A stretch of 64,000 nucleotides of DNA. It comes from Chamaelirium japonicum (Eukaryota > Streptophyta > Magnoliopsida > Liliales > Melanthiaceae). Numbering within the stretch: position 1 is the first letter of the stretch; each line of letters begins with the position of its first letter. Of this stretch, positions 1-61,167 are shown piece by piece. Where the stretch lies: the NCBI GenBank assembly GCA_947650365.1, contig OX393550.1, positions 47,159,360 to 47,223,359 of the forward strand, given 5' to 3'. The notes beneath the pieces are model-generated. The model was not told the DNA's origin and made no database searches. It saw nothing but the letters and a program-made list of their open reading frames with translations. The position numbers and the translations under genes were made by a program.

Positions 1-96
1 TTAGGGCCTAAGCGAGGCGGTGGGGGGCCGCCTAGCGCCTAGGCGCCGCCTAGGCGGCCGCCTAGGCGGCCGCCTAGACCGCTTTTTAGAACACTG
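1..96. mobile_element. Right terminus of a hAT-like non-autonomous element
   Basis: The first 80 bases are repeats of CCTAGGCGG and its reverse complement. The block ends in ...TTTTTAGAACACTG; read on the other strand the terminus is CAGTGTTCTAAAAAGCGG. CAGTG-type ends with short subterminal repeats are typical of plant hAT elements. The left end and its target duplication lie outside the window, so TCAAAAAC (97-104) is only a predicted 8-bp target-site copy. Confidence 0.6.
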
Positions 97-491
97 TCAA
101 AAACATTGCTCCATTCACTGAACCCATCAATTTGTAGGCAAGTTTGCTATTATTCAACAAAGATATGGCATCTCTTCAACTTTGCCTTGTACTCTATCAC
201 CCCTTCGTTGACCAGATGAAATTCTTTTCTAATAGAGGTGTTAAATTAATACAGCATAGGGAGATGTGAAAATTAGGGTGAGGACATTATGATAAATGCA
301 AAGCATATCTACAATAGGGGAACATGCTAAAATATTATGCATTCTGAGGCTATAATTTGTTATATTTATAAAAGATAAACTAAGTTTACACCTAGGAAAC
401 CAAGCCTTTTGTAGATCTAAATTCTTTATAGTGCCTTTAAAAAAATTTATTAACATGCTTTGAGCATTTAAAACATACACGAATTATTCGT

Positions 492-1179
492 TGTGGGGGA
501 GGATTTTGGCCGCCCCCACCAACAGTCGATTGAAGGGTTGAATGTTCGAGATGTGGCGCGCTGGGCTGTCACTCAGACACTGTTGCAATAGAGAGAGACA
601 AAGAAGGATAAAGAGAGAGAGAGAGAGAGAGTTGACACAGGATATGGTAACAAAGTTCGGCTAAAGCCTACGTCTCCGTGCGGTAAGACGCGACCTTTGA
701 ATCCACTATCTCTGAGAAAGTAGAGCTACTCTCGACAGGTCGAGGAGTGCTACTTATAAGTAGACAAAGGGTGGAGAGGGCTTGAAAGTCTGAAGACCAG
801 AAGGCTCAGAGAGCTTTGAAAAACAAAAAGTGGAGTTGGGAATAATTGAATTGGATTTGGAAAATCCGATCTGGATTCTATTACAGGGTTGGCTATATAT
901 AGATGTTTGGGAGTATCTAAGGAATATTCCTGGAAACACCTGGGGTTTGGCTAATTATTTGGGGACATTCATCAGTCCCCGGACAATTAGCATGGGCCCT
1001 AGACAGGACTGCGGGTCCCACCGTCTTCTTCGTGGGCCACAGGCAGGGCTGCGGCCTGCGGGTCTCACTGTCGTCTTCGTGGGCCACAGGCAGGGCTGCG
1101 GGTCCCACTGTCGTCTTCGTAGGCTACAGACAGGATTGTGGGTCCCACTGTCAGGCGTTAGCCAGATTTTGCACCCACA
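492..1179 (-). mobile_element. Solo LTR, 688 bp, with 5-bp target-site duplication
   Basis: The unit starts TGTGGGGG and ends GCACCCACA, so the termini form a TGTGGG/CCCACA inverted pair. It is flanked on both sides by TTCGT (487-491 and 1180-1184), a perfect 5-bp target-site duplication. No internal retrotransposon sequence is attached, as expected after LTR-LTR recombination. A CTATATATAG box at about 893-902 reads equally on both strands; the - orientation is chosen because a long pyrimidine-rich leader follows it on that strand. A GA run and a tandem repeat lie inside. Confidence 0.75.
1001..1155. repeat. Tandem repeat, about 40 bp unit, four copies
   Basis: Units share the core GCGGGTCCCACTGTCGTCTT followed by CGTGGGCCACAGGCAGG. 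Spacing is 40, 48 and 40 bp, the 48-bp unit carrying a short internal repeat. It lies within the solo LTR, in what would be its U3 region if the element reads on the - strand. Confidence 0.75.
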
Positions 1180-1933
1180 TTCGTGATAATTGATGTTTCT
1201 ACATCCTCATTCATTATAATTCCATCTCAAGTACCCTCCATTAAAAAAACCCATATGCGGGCCATGCGACCATTGTTTCTTGTATAACCATGAGGGATAT
1301 TGACTATTTATTACCATAAAATAATATCAAAGTTTATTGTTTCTTAAAAGAGATGAATTATTAAAATTTCTAGGTCTGTTTAGTAGCAACCATTTTATAT
1401 GTATTAATAGATATCGATTGCTTAATTAGAATATAGGGTGATTGATTATCATGATACATGATTCCTAGGGTACTATAATTTGTACACCGCAAAGACGTCC
1501 AATTCATTCTATTTGGCAAGATGTGGTACTTGCACTTCAGACAATTCTAGCCCACTCACTAAGTCATTTTTGGTATATGTTTAAGCATTCATTATAAGTT
1601 GTCAATGGTCGATCTTGTACTTAATTGTAATTTCTTATGAAATTGTCTTAAAAGAAAGCCACTCGGTTTTAGAGGTAAGGATGAGCATCAATTAAACTCA
1701 TAACTACCTTGTTGTGGATGAGTAGGTCTGCACATGCTGTTGCACATAGATATAGATCCTATTGGTCTTATACCAACCCTTCTTCTTTGAGGATAAACAA
1801 TTTAGACAACCTACTAAATTCAGGTTAAAATGTAACATAATTGATAATTTTGAAAGTGCTATTTTACTCCTATATTGCCTCTAGAAGAGGAAGATTAAGG
1901 AGAATCCACTGTACCAAGACAATAATAACCTGA

Positions 1934-1936
<3 letters not shown>

Positions 1937-1998
<62 letters not shown>

Positions 1999-2012
1999 GT
2001 GTGTGTGTGTGA
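1937..2012. repeat. (AT)n then (TG)n microsatellite
   Basis: About 58 bp of AT dinucleotides run straight into nine TG dinucleotides. It lies within the TFCD intron, with no sign of a function. Confidence 0.95.
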
Positions 2013-4333
2013 GGGGTAGTTACTACAAGTAAGTACTACCCGACGCGAAGGCTTAATCTGTGCAACCTATACTCGGATGCACTATTTACACTTCGTTGTG
2101 TATACATCAATCCACACCTCTTAAACTAAAGGTTGGTTAAACCTCAGGAGATTCCCAAAGCATGATGGGATCTCTGAAGCATATGGTTCTTGGTCAGGAA
2201 ATCTACATTGTATGCCAAGTAGAGATGTAATGGAGGGAAGTAGAAACGTTCAATTAATGCCATTGAATGAACTAAGCATTGACCTCAATGTGCTTTGCCC
2301 ATTCATTAAAAATTGACTTTCAAAAGATCTGCAAAACACTCAGACTATTCTCATAAAAGGGAGTGCAAGCAGGGATGCGAACACCATACCCTAAATGGCA
2401 CTTAATGCAATAATCTTATAATGAGTTATGGGCATTAGGGGATATCCAACCTCTTACTGGATCTAGTAATGACATCTTGTTTTTTGCTCCTCCAAAAGAT
2501 CATTGAGTTGCCTTGGAAGATCCAAAGTCAAGCTGGTTGTGATATTCAAACTGAAAAAGCTTTAGATGTTACTTTTCTTGTTGTTAGATAGTCAGAGTAT
2601 CACTTTATGGTTTACTTTCATTTGAAGACGGAGCAAGGGAGATGTCATGACAGGTTTTCAGCCCTGTCGACACCAGTTTGGTTGCAATTGAACAAGCTTT
2701 CCATGGTGCCTTGTTTTGCAATGATTGAGTTCACAATAACTCTCACCTGTCTACTTCGCACACGATTACATATAAGCAGCCTAGCACCCAATCCTGCAGG
2801 GACAAGCACGGACCTTACGGGAGCTCTGAGCATGTAAACCCATGTCTGACTGTTAAAAAGCCCCATGGAGAACCTTTTGATCGGCCGATCCTCTCAAAGA
2901 GGAAATTGAGACCAACGTAGACCTAGCTTTGATACAATATAAATTCTACAAAGGAACAAAATAGAATGCACTCTCTATATTTATGTAGTCTACTAAATCA
3001 TAGTTAGCATAGTCTAGATTTAGTTTTACTTTTAAAGTCTAATTGTTCTTATTTTTTTGGACTCTTTGCTCGTATTTATAGTGATGACCGTTTTAATTTA
3101 GGTGATTGGTTAGGATTTAATTTACATTAAAGTCATTATCCTCAGTTTTTTAATAGCAACCATAACTTCTGTTGGCCATAGATTGATATTTATGCTTTTG
3201 CTTCTGGCTTATAACATATGTTTTGGGGTTCCCCGGTAGGAAACATGGTATGTTTTAACGGCTCCAAAATGACACATCTTGACCATGTTATCATGGCCTA
3301 AAAGTGCTGATCTGGGATTACATATATAAATTTCTAATTTTTTTTCCGGTACGTTTGGTATGGTCATACCTTTGGTGTAACAGGTAAAAATTCAATTAAA
3401 TCAATGGTTTTAAGACTTAGACTGGGTCCATTTAACTAACTTTTCGATTTATTGTGGAGAAGATGAAGTAATGCAATATCAAGTTATGGATTAATACACT
3501 CTGGTTTGGTGTTCTTATTTTCTTGATTTTCTCGTTATCTTTGATATTCCTGGGTTTGAGCCTATCATGTTGCTTACTCGAGCGTTCCCTATTTTTTGAT
3601 CTTGTTCTAATTGTTTTGAAAATTCCTCCTGGTGTTTTTCTACACCATTAGAACAACCACCCAAAGGAAAAGTATGCATGTCAGGTATGGTTACAACAAG
3701 TGCATCGCCTGAAGAGTACATGGCAACTACATATCTGCAACCTATACATGGTTGCACCATATACACTCAACTCTATATAATCATTCTAGCATCATGTGTA
3801 GGTCCATTCTCATTTTTATCTTGCTGAGCTTGAAACCTTTGATGCAAAAATATGAAATCCTACTTCATGAATCATGTTTTGGAGCAACACTGCTATGGTG
3901 GTAATTTTAATGAAAATAGGGATGATATAAAATTATAGTGGGTCTTCAGACATCTTGGTTAACTCGATCCTGGTTAGCTAGTTTGAGATTTGAAAGTTTA
4001 TACTTTTTTCAGATTTTTTCTAAGGATGAATTTTCTTGATAGTAATATTGCAATAACTATGTCACTTTTGGGTAATATATTTTGTTGACAAATGCTTTAT
4101 TCCATCGTAGTAGCTAATTCCTGACACTATGTAGCTGTGTTTATAGATTAATTAAAGTATATTCATTAGTGGTTTTCATACCTTTTCTTAAATCTCCATC
4201 TGTAGTAGAGAAGAAGCTGCTTTATTCAGAATAAAAATCAATCTACTCATCTTTACTCTGAACTTTCCAGTCACCAGCTGTAACTGTACTGTCTATATGA
4301 TAAATGAACTTTACTTGAGTGTTTGCCTTGCAG

Positions 4334-53977
<49,644 letters not shown>

Positions 53978-55004
53978 CCTAAATGTTTATCTCTAACATG
54001 GATTCCCTATGCTTAATCATTTGAAAATTAGGGAACTATGCGTAAATCCATAGTAATGTTGCCAAAGATTAGTTTTATTCCGGGCTTTCTTTAATATGAA
54101 CATGCTGCAACTATTGTGCATCGCAGCGGTAAACCCGCTGTTTCCCTCTAGGATGGCCGCAGTATCGAATCCCGAGTTTACCCTACACCGCTATGGCATA
54201 TAATAATGTGGTGATCCTATCCATGAATTCAAGGTTGGTCTTAGGCAAAAATATTTGCACTCATGTGGCTGTTTGCAGGGTTCGAACCGCGGTCTTTCTT
54301 GTGTGAGATGATAACAGGTGCCGCTCTAACCCGACAGGTATGTCCTCGATCGAGGTTATCATCTGAGGATTATAGTATCACTCTAACAACATTGGATTAT
54401 GTTGTGAACCTTGGAAGAGATTATTGGACTGCTGAGTAGTGGGCTCTTCAATATAGAAGGGTTAACTTTGAAGCTGCAAAAATTTTTACCATGTGAGGAG
54501 CCCGCCGGCGGGAGAAAATGTGTCGTAGGACTTATTCGAACCCTTGACCAAGGCCACGGGTGGCATAAGTCTTATTGAGCTATTAGTCGGAGAGTCTTTT
54601 CGAAAGATATCATAAAGTCGGTCTTGAGAGTTTTTCGAGTGGGTCGGTGTGCATTCTCGGAGCAATTAGTCTGAGCCCGAAGCGGGTCCATTGCCCGAAA
54701 GTTTTAGGGTTTAAAACGTTTGGGTTGAGTAGCATTGCTCTATACTATTCTGTTACTATTGTAATTTCTGTGTCATTTTGTCGAAGAACACACATCAGTT
54801 TCAATGAAAGGCTTTCCCTGATCAAATGCCCGATATTGCATGGGGGAGTTGGTAGCCCAAAATCTTAAATTGTAGACAATAAGGTCTTGTACGCATTGCG
54901 CAATTACGCACGTGTGCAGATTCTATTCAATCACCATGTGGCTACAGTGGTGGACTTCAGACCCAGCACATGTGCACGAAACACAACTCTTGGGATTTTC
55001 CATT

Positions 55005-55104
<100 letters not shown>

Positions 55105-55935
55105 ACCACTGAGAATATTTAATGGGGGACTTAGTGAGCCATCCCTGACAAAGAGATCGGTTTAACCTAAGGACTTTAAAATGTTATGGACGAAAATATC
55201 CTTTACAATTTTTTTATTTTTTATTTTGCCATGCCACTGAACCTATGAACCCATCGGAACTGAGGTGAACGCTGCTGTCGGAGCTACCATGCTTCTCATG
55301 GGAAGTTTTATTCACCCCCAAAAAATGATGAGTATCCCACACTTCTCATGAAAAACCATTTCCACTTTTTATTACGGTAAAAGTACCTCTACTATCTTAT
55401 ACCACATTCTTTCTTTCTAGTCTACCTTATTCTTCTTCTATACCTCCATCATCTCTTTTCTAGCGCACCCGTCACTGTCATACCCCTGACGCTCGACGCC
55501 TTCACCGTCCATTTCCGATGTCGGCATATCTGGCAGCTGAAGACAAAAAACGGGGAGGAAAATAGGAAAATGGGAGGCGACGACAATAACGATAAGGAGG
55601 AGGAAGCGAGGCGGTGGCCGTTCCGAATGTGGGGAAGGAGGAGAGACGGTGGCGGCTCCGACAGGTTGGGAAGTAGGGTTATGATGGAGTAATTTTGAGG
55701 TTGGAATAAATTTTTTTATTTTTATATTGCACAATGTTATTTGTACTCGGAAGCCGAGCGGTACGCGCATTGGGCTGCAAGCCAAACTACAACACAGCTG
55801 GCTTATCAGACTTCCGGTGCGCTTCTACCGAAATCACTGCGAAGCAACAGACCCGGCGGGAGCGGATCCGCCGCGGATTAAATTCTCTGGCCCAATCCCT
55901 AGACATCGAGATGCTATTCAATGAGTTTTTTTTTT

Positions 55936-56342
55936 TAGGGGTAAATTGTACTTTGCCCCCCTAAATTTTAGCCACAAAACACTTAAAACCCATGATTAAA
56001 AAAAAAAAAAAAACTTAAACCCCCTATAGTTAAAAAACTACATTTTGCCCCCTTCAGTTCAGTTTTGATCAGATCAATTTTAACAAAAGAGGAAATTAAG
56101 GGGGGTGTTTGACATCATTATTCCGAATTTTCTGATTTTAAATTAACGGCTAGTAATTGTTCCGGTGAAATGAAAGACTTGGGAACTACTGTTCCACATA
56201 CCAAACACTCCCTAAGTAGTTGACAAAAGAGGGTATTGTGCTAACATTTCAAACTTTAAAGTGCTATTTGGAACAAAATATACTACAAGGAGGTAAGTGT
56301 TTATGGGTTAAACTTTAGGGGGGCAAAGTGTAATTTATTTAT
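55936..56342. mobile_element. MITE with CTTTGCCCCCC inverted ends (copy 1)
   Basis: The left end includes TTGTACTTTGCCCCCCTAAA; the right end, inverted, includes TTACACTTTGCCCCCCTAAA. About 400 bp, AT-rich, non-coding. The superfamily is uncertain. Confidence 0.7.
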
Positions 56343-56707
56343 TTATTTATTTTTGTTAACAGAAGCCACCAACCTTTTCACGCTTCACCTCCTCGAAGTG
56401 CGACAAGTTGACTTTTCGTTGCAGACTGTGACATCAAAACAAGGGTAATATAGCCCTGGGACTAACAACTAATATTAACAAAAATGTGATTAAAAATAAA
56501 TAAATAATAACAATAATAGTTAACTGAAGATGATGATTCCCATAATGTTGTGGGACTTGTGGTTTTTCCTAATATTTGGGGTCTGACTTCTCATATATTG
56601 TAATGATCATCCATCGCCCGACCCTCTTCCAATTCACTAGATCGGAGAAGTGACGATATCGAGACCTCCTGTCGAAAGATGAGCGACTAATGCATCTGGC
56701 GTCGTTA

Positions 56708-56976
56708 GAGCATCTCCAATCAGCCTTTAAATCTTCATTTTGAAGATGGAACATGACTCCAATCGGTCTTCAAAATGAAGGTGGGGGTTTCGAGACTTCA
56801 AATATGAAAGAAAGGATTTGGAATAGTTTATAAATTTTAATAGATGAAGTTTTAACTTCAGGACAACTTTGAAGGAACACCATGTTGGAGATGGCCATTC
56901 CTTCAAAAGAGTATATTAATGCCCTTTTGATCTTTTTTGTTCTTCTTCGTTTTGAAGCCATGAGTTGGAGATGCTC
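56708..56976. mobile_element. PIF/Harbinger-type MITE (copy 1, 269 bp)
   Basis: It starts GAGCATCTCCAATC and ends GAGTTGGAGATGCTC, flanked by TTA on both sides (56705-56707 and 56977-56979). A 3-bp TTA duplication and these ends are the hallmarks of Tourist-like MITEs. Confidence 0.85.
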
Positions 56977-58393
56977 TTAGTTGGGGCTGAATGTCATTCA
57001 GTCGTGGCCAGGTATTATCGTCGAACAACATACACCGATGCATCGAACTTACCACCTTAAGGTACACGACTCCCGATGGAATCATTTCTTAATCGATGCT
57101 CATATGGGGTGCTTGTTCACTAAGGAAATTAGGGTTTCTTAAAACCTAGTTGATCATAAGGTCCACAAAGCCAGCATTCCATATATAGTATCATTTTTGG
57201 TTCCTTTCAATGTTAGATTGGGTATTGCCTAAATCCCTTATGATTGGATGGTTTCACATTAAATTGGTATAAGATAAACTCTACTCAATGTATATTTTAT
57301 GAAAGAAAGGCAATGTAAAACATTTTTACATTATAGGCTTCAATACAACTTTTCCAATCGACGGTTACAGTTGAATCAATGTTAAGCACCTTAATTTTAG
57401 GTTTTGTGTCCGGCCCGACTTTCAAAACATAGACGGGAGTGAGTCCTGACTCCTTCCCGATGCACTTATCCCAAAATGATGCGGATGATTAGATAGGTTG
57501 AAACCATAACCATTCTTTTTCATGTCATTTGGAGGCGTCAAATGCAATTCACCAGTCAGTCTGGGTACGGTGTAACAAACGATTGTGATTCAGTTTTGGC
57601 TTAACCTATCTGACCATCGCGTGCCACCCCAAAAAAAACATGGATCCTTTGAGATTACGACCTAAGAGAGAATGTATGAGGTTAAAATTGAATCACATCC
57701 ATTTTTTAGCATTTCGATCAGGGATGAGTTCGATTCATATATCATGGGAAGTTTTATCCACCCCCAAAAAATGATGAGTATCCCACACTTCTCATGAAAA
57801 ACCATTTCCACTTTTTATTACGGTAAAAATACCCCTACTATCTCATACCACATTCTTTCTTTCTAGTCTACCTTATTTTCCTTCTATACCCCCATCATCT
57901 CTTTTCTAGCGCACCCGTCACTGTCATACCCCTGACGCTCGACACCTTCACCGTCCATTTCCGATGTCGGCATATCTGGCAGCTGAAGACAAAAAAACGG
58001 GGAGGAAAATAGAAAAATGGGAGGCGACGACAATAACGATAAGGAGGAGGAAGCGAGGCGGTGGCCGTTCTGAATGTGGGGAAGGAGGAGAGACGGTGGC
58101 GGCTCCGACAGGTTGGGAAGTAGGGTTATGATGGAGTAATTTTGAGGTTGGAATAAATTTTTTTATTTTTATATTGCACAATGTTATTTGTACTCGGAAG
58201 CCGAGCGGTACGCGCATTGGGCTGCAAGCCAAACTACAACACAGCGGGCTTATCAGACTTCCGGTGCGCTTCTACCGAAATCACTGCGAAGCAACAGACC
58301 CGGCGCGAGCGGATCCGCCGCGTGAGGCGGCGGATTAAATTCTCCGGCCCAATCCCTAGACATCGAGATGCTATTCAATGAGTTTTTTTTTTT

Positions 58394-58865
58394 AGGGGTA
58401 AATTGTACTTTGCCCCCCTAAATTTTAGCCACAAAACACTTAAAACCCGTGATTAAAAAAAAAAAACACTTAAACCCCCTATAGTTAAAAAACTATATTT
58501 TGCCCCCTTCAGTTCAGTTTTGATCAGATAAATTTTAACAAAAGAGGAAATTAAGGGGGTGTTTGACATCATTATTCCGAATTTTCTGATTTTAAATTAA
58601 CGGCTAGTAATTGTTCCGGTGAAATGAAAGACTTGGGAACTAAAAAATCTCACTCCCGTTGTTTCTGTACCAATGGAAGAGCTACACCATCGAATTGGGG
58701 GAACAACTGTTCCACATACCAAACACTCCCTAAGTAGTTGACAAAAGAGGGTATTGTGCTAACATTTCAAACTTTAGAGTGCTATTTGGAACAAAATAAA
58801 CTACAAGGAGGTAAGTGTTTATGGGTTAAACTTTAGGGGGGCAAAGTGTAATTTATTTATTTATT
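58394..58865. mobile_element. MITE with CTTTGCCCCCC inverted ends (copy 2)
   Basis: The same MITE as in copy 1, longer by the block that begins AAAATCTCACTCCCGTTG. Confidence 0.7.
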
Positions 58866-59225
58866 TATTTTTGTTAACGGAAGCCACCAACCTTTTCACG
58901 CTTCACCTTCTCGAAGTGCGACAAGTTGACCTTTCGTTGCAGACTATGACATCAAAACAAGGGTTATATAACCCTGGGACTAACAACTAATATTAACAAT
59001 AATGTGATTAGAAATAAATAAATAATAACAATAATAGTAAACTGAAGATGATGATTCCCATAATGTTGTGGGACTTGTGGTTTTTCCTAATATTTGGGGT
59101 CTGACTTCTCATATACTGTAATGATCATCCATCGCCCGACTCTCTTCCAATTCACTAGATCGGAGAAGTGACGATATCAAGATCTCCTGTCGTAAGGTGA
59201 GGGACTGACGCATCTAGCGCCGTTA

Positions 59226-59502
59226 GGGCATATCCAATCGGCCTTCAAATCTTTATTTTGAAGATGGAACAGGGCTCCAATCGGTCTTCAAAATAAAGGT
59301 GGGGGTTTCGAGACTTCAAATATGAAAGAAGGGATTTGGAATAGTTTATAAATATTAATGGATGAAGTTTTAACTTTAGGACAACTTCGAAGGAGCACTG
59401 AAGCACCATGTTGGAGATGGCCATTCCTTCAAAAGAGTATATTAATTCCCTGTTGATCTTTTTTGTTCTTCTTCGTTATGAAGCCATGAGTTGGAGATGC
59501 TC
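59226..59502. mobile_element. PIF/Harbinger-type MITE (copy 2, 277 bp)
   Basis: It starts GGGCATATCCAATC (mutated) and ends GAGTTGGAGATGCTC, flanked by TTA (59223-59225 and 59503-59505). It is the duplicate of the element in copy 1. Confidence 0.85.
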
Positions 59503-60478
59503 TTAGTGGGGGCTGAATGTCATTCAGTCGTAGTGGCCAGGTATTATCGTCGAACAGCATACACTGATGCATCGAACTTACCACCTTAAGGTACGCGACT
59601 CCCGATGGAATCATTTCTTAATCGATACTCATATGGGGTGCTTGTTCACTAAGGAAATTAGGGTTTCTTAAAACCTAGTTGATCATAAGGTCCACAAAGC
59701 CAGCATTCCATATATAGTATCATTTTTGGTTCCTTTCAATGTTAGATTGGGTATTGCCTAAATCCCTTATGATTGGATGGTTTCACATTAAATTGGTATA
59801 AGATAAACTCTACTCAATGTATATTTTATGAAAGAAAGCCAATGTAAAACATTTTTACATTATAGGCTTCAATACAACTTTTCCATTCGACGGTTACAGT
59901 TGAATCAATGTTAAGCACCTTAATTTTAGGTTTTGTGTCCGGCCCGACTTTCAAAACATAGACGGGAGTGAGTCCTGACTCCTTCCCGATGCACTTATCC
60001 CAAAATGATGCGGATGATTAGATAGGTTGAAACCATAACCATTCTTTTTCATGTTATTTGGAGGTGTCAAATGCAATTCACCAGTCAGTCTAGGTACGGT
60101 GTAACAAACAATTGTGATTCAGCTTTGGCTTAACCTATCTGACCATCGCGTGCCACCCCAAAAAAAACATGGATCCTCTGAGATTACGACCTAAGAGAGA
60201 ATGTATGAGGTTAAAATTGAATCACATCCATTTTTTAGCATTTCGATCAGGGATGAGTGCGATTCATATATCGGGGCTTGGTGTAATTCCATTTTATTAT
60301 TTAGTGTTTACAATAAAAGATGAACATCAATAGTGCGGCCTATTGGGCCGTGCATTTTGATACATAAATAGCCCCGGCCCAACAGTAGAAACCAATCAAT
60401 CACCCACCCAAAGTCACTACACTGCTCATGAATTAACTAACCCCTCTTCCTTGAATCTCCACGTCATCAATCAGGCCA

Positions 60479-61167
60479 TCAAAGGGTGGAATAGAAGGGC
60501 ACCCGCGTGGGCGGTAACCATGCACCGCCGGCGATGAACCTCCCGACGCTGAACTGTTTCACCAGCGACGGCCGCACGATCGGATGGTACCCCGGCCACG
60601 TCACCCTTCTCGACATCCTCGAGCCCGGGCCGGTGTTCCGGAACTCCGCGTAGTACAGCGTGCTGAGTCCGAAGCCGCCGTTGAACGGCAACCACCCGGC
60701 GGGGTCGATGATGCCGGAGATGTAGTTCTGGAGGTACACGGTTCGAGAGTACTGCTGCCACGGCCTCCCGAGGTAGGACCTCACCCCCGGCCGGACCGCC
60801 AGCAGGCCCGGCGCGGCCAGGATGTTGGAGAACTGGATCACGATCCCGGTGTTCTGGTTCGGGTCGGTCCGGCCCTGCGCGGTGATCACGTCCGACTCCC
60901 CGTGCCTCGGGTTCCTCGCGTAGAGGTTGCAGTTCTGGAGCACCGCCGCCGCGTTGCCGAAGATGAAGTCGATCGTGCCGTGCACGTCGCACTCCCTATA
61001 GAACTGCCTCTGCGAGTAGACGCAGAGGGTGTCCTGATAACCCTCGAAGCTGCACCTGTAGAAGACAGACCGGTCCGAGCCGGAGAGCAGCGCCACCGCC
61101 TGCGAGCCCGGTCCGAACGTGTTTTGGAATGTGATGCCGCTCGCGATGAATCCATCGCCGAACACGC
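60479..61167 (-). CDS. PME: Pectinesterase exon 2 (catalytic core)
   Basis: It encodes residues 291-519, from SVFGDGFIASGITFQN to RVPFYSTL and TGA. All catalytic motifs except GVYTEN are in this exon. The acceptor on the - strand is CGTTGCAG. Confidence 0.95.

Larger units (their letters stand above)
1..4333 (+). other. TFCD intron, left part outside the window
   Basis: No TFCD exon was found before 4334, so this stretch is read as the 3' part of a long intron. It holds the hAT-like end at 1-96, the solo LTR at 492-1179 and an AT/TG microsatellite at 1937-2012. The rest (about 1200-1930 and 2020-4330) is AT-rich with no recognisable gene. The intron ends in the acceptor TTGCAG at 4328-4333. 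Confidence 0.6.
55298..57742. repeat. Tandem segmental duplication, copy 1 (2445 bp)
   Basis: The block runs from ATGGGAAGTTTTATTCACCC to GTTCGATTCATATATC and is followed at once by copy 2. It contains a GC-rich patch (55440-55925), a MITE with CTTTGCCCCCC ends and a GAGCATCTCC MITE. Small GC-rich ORFs are present but I recognise no protein. Confidence 0.9.
57743..60272. repeat. Tandem segmental duplication, copy 2 (2530 bp)
   Basis: It is nearly identical to copy 1 over its length, differing by a few percent and by small indels. The largest is about 61-64 bp, present here at about 58640-58705 inside the MITE. It ends GTGCGATTCATATATC, after which unrelated sequence begins. Confidence 0.9.

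Noticed and set aside
1001..1155. CRISPR-like array
   Set aside because: The units are contiguous tandem repeats without unique spacers, inside a plant LTR.
2925..2950. Second primer-site-like sequence (TTGTATCAAAGCTAGG on the - strand)
   Set aside because: Only partial match to an initiator-Met primer site and no LTR or purine tract nearby.
55734..55964. bHLH transcription-factor fragment (AKQQTRRERIRR...)
   Set aside because: The resemblance to a basic region is short, no helix-loop-helix follows and the two copies differ in frame. Not enough to call.
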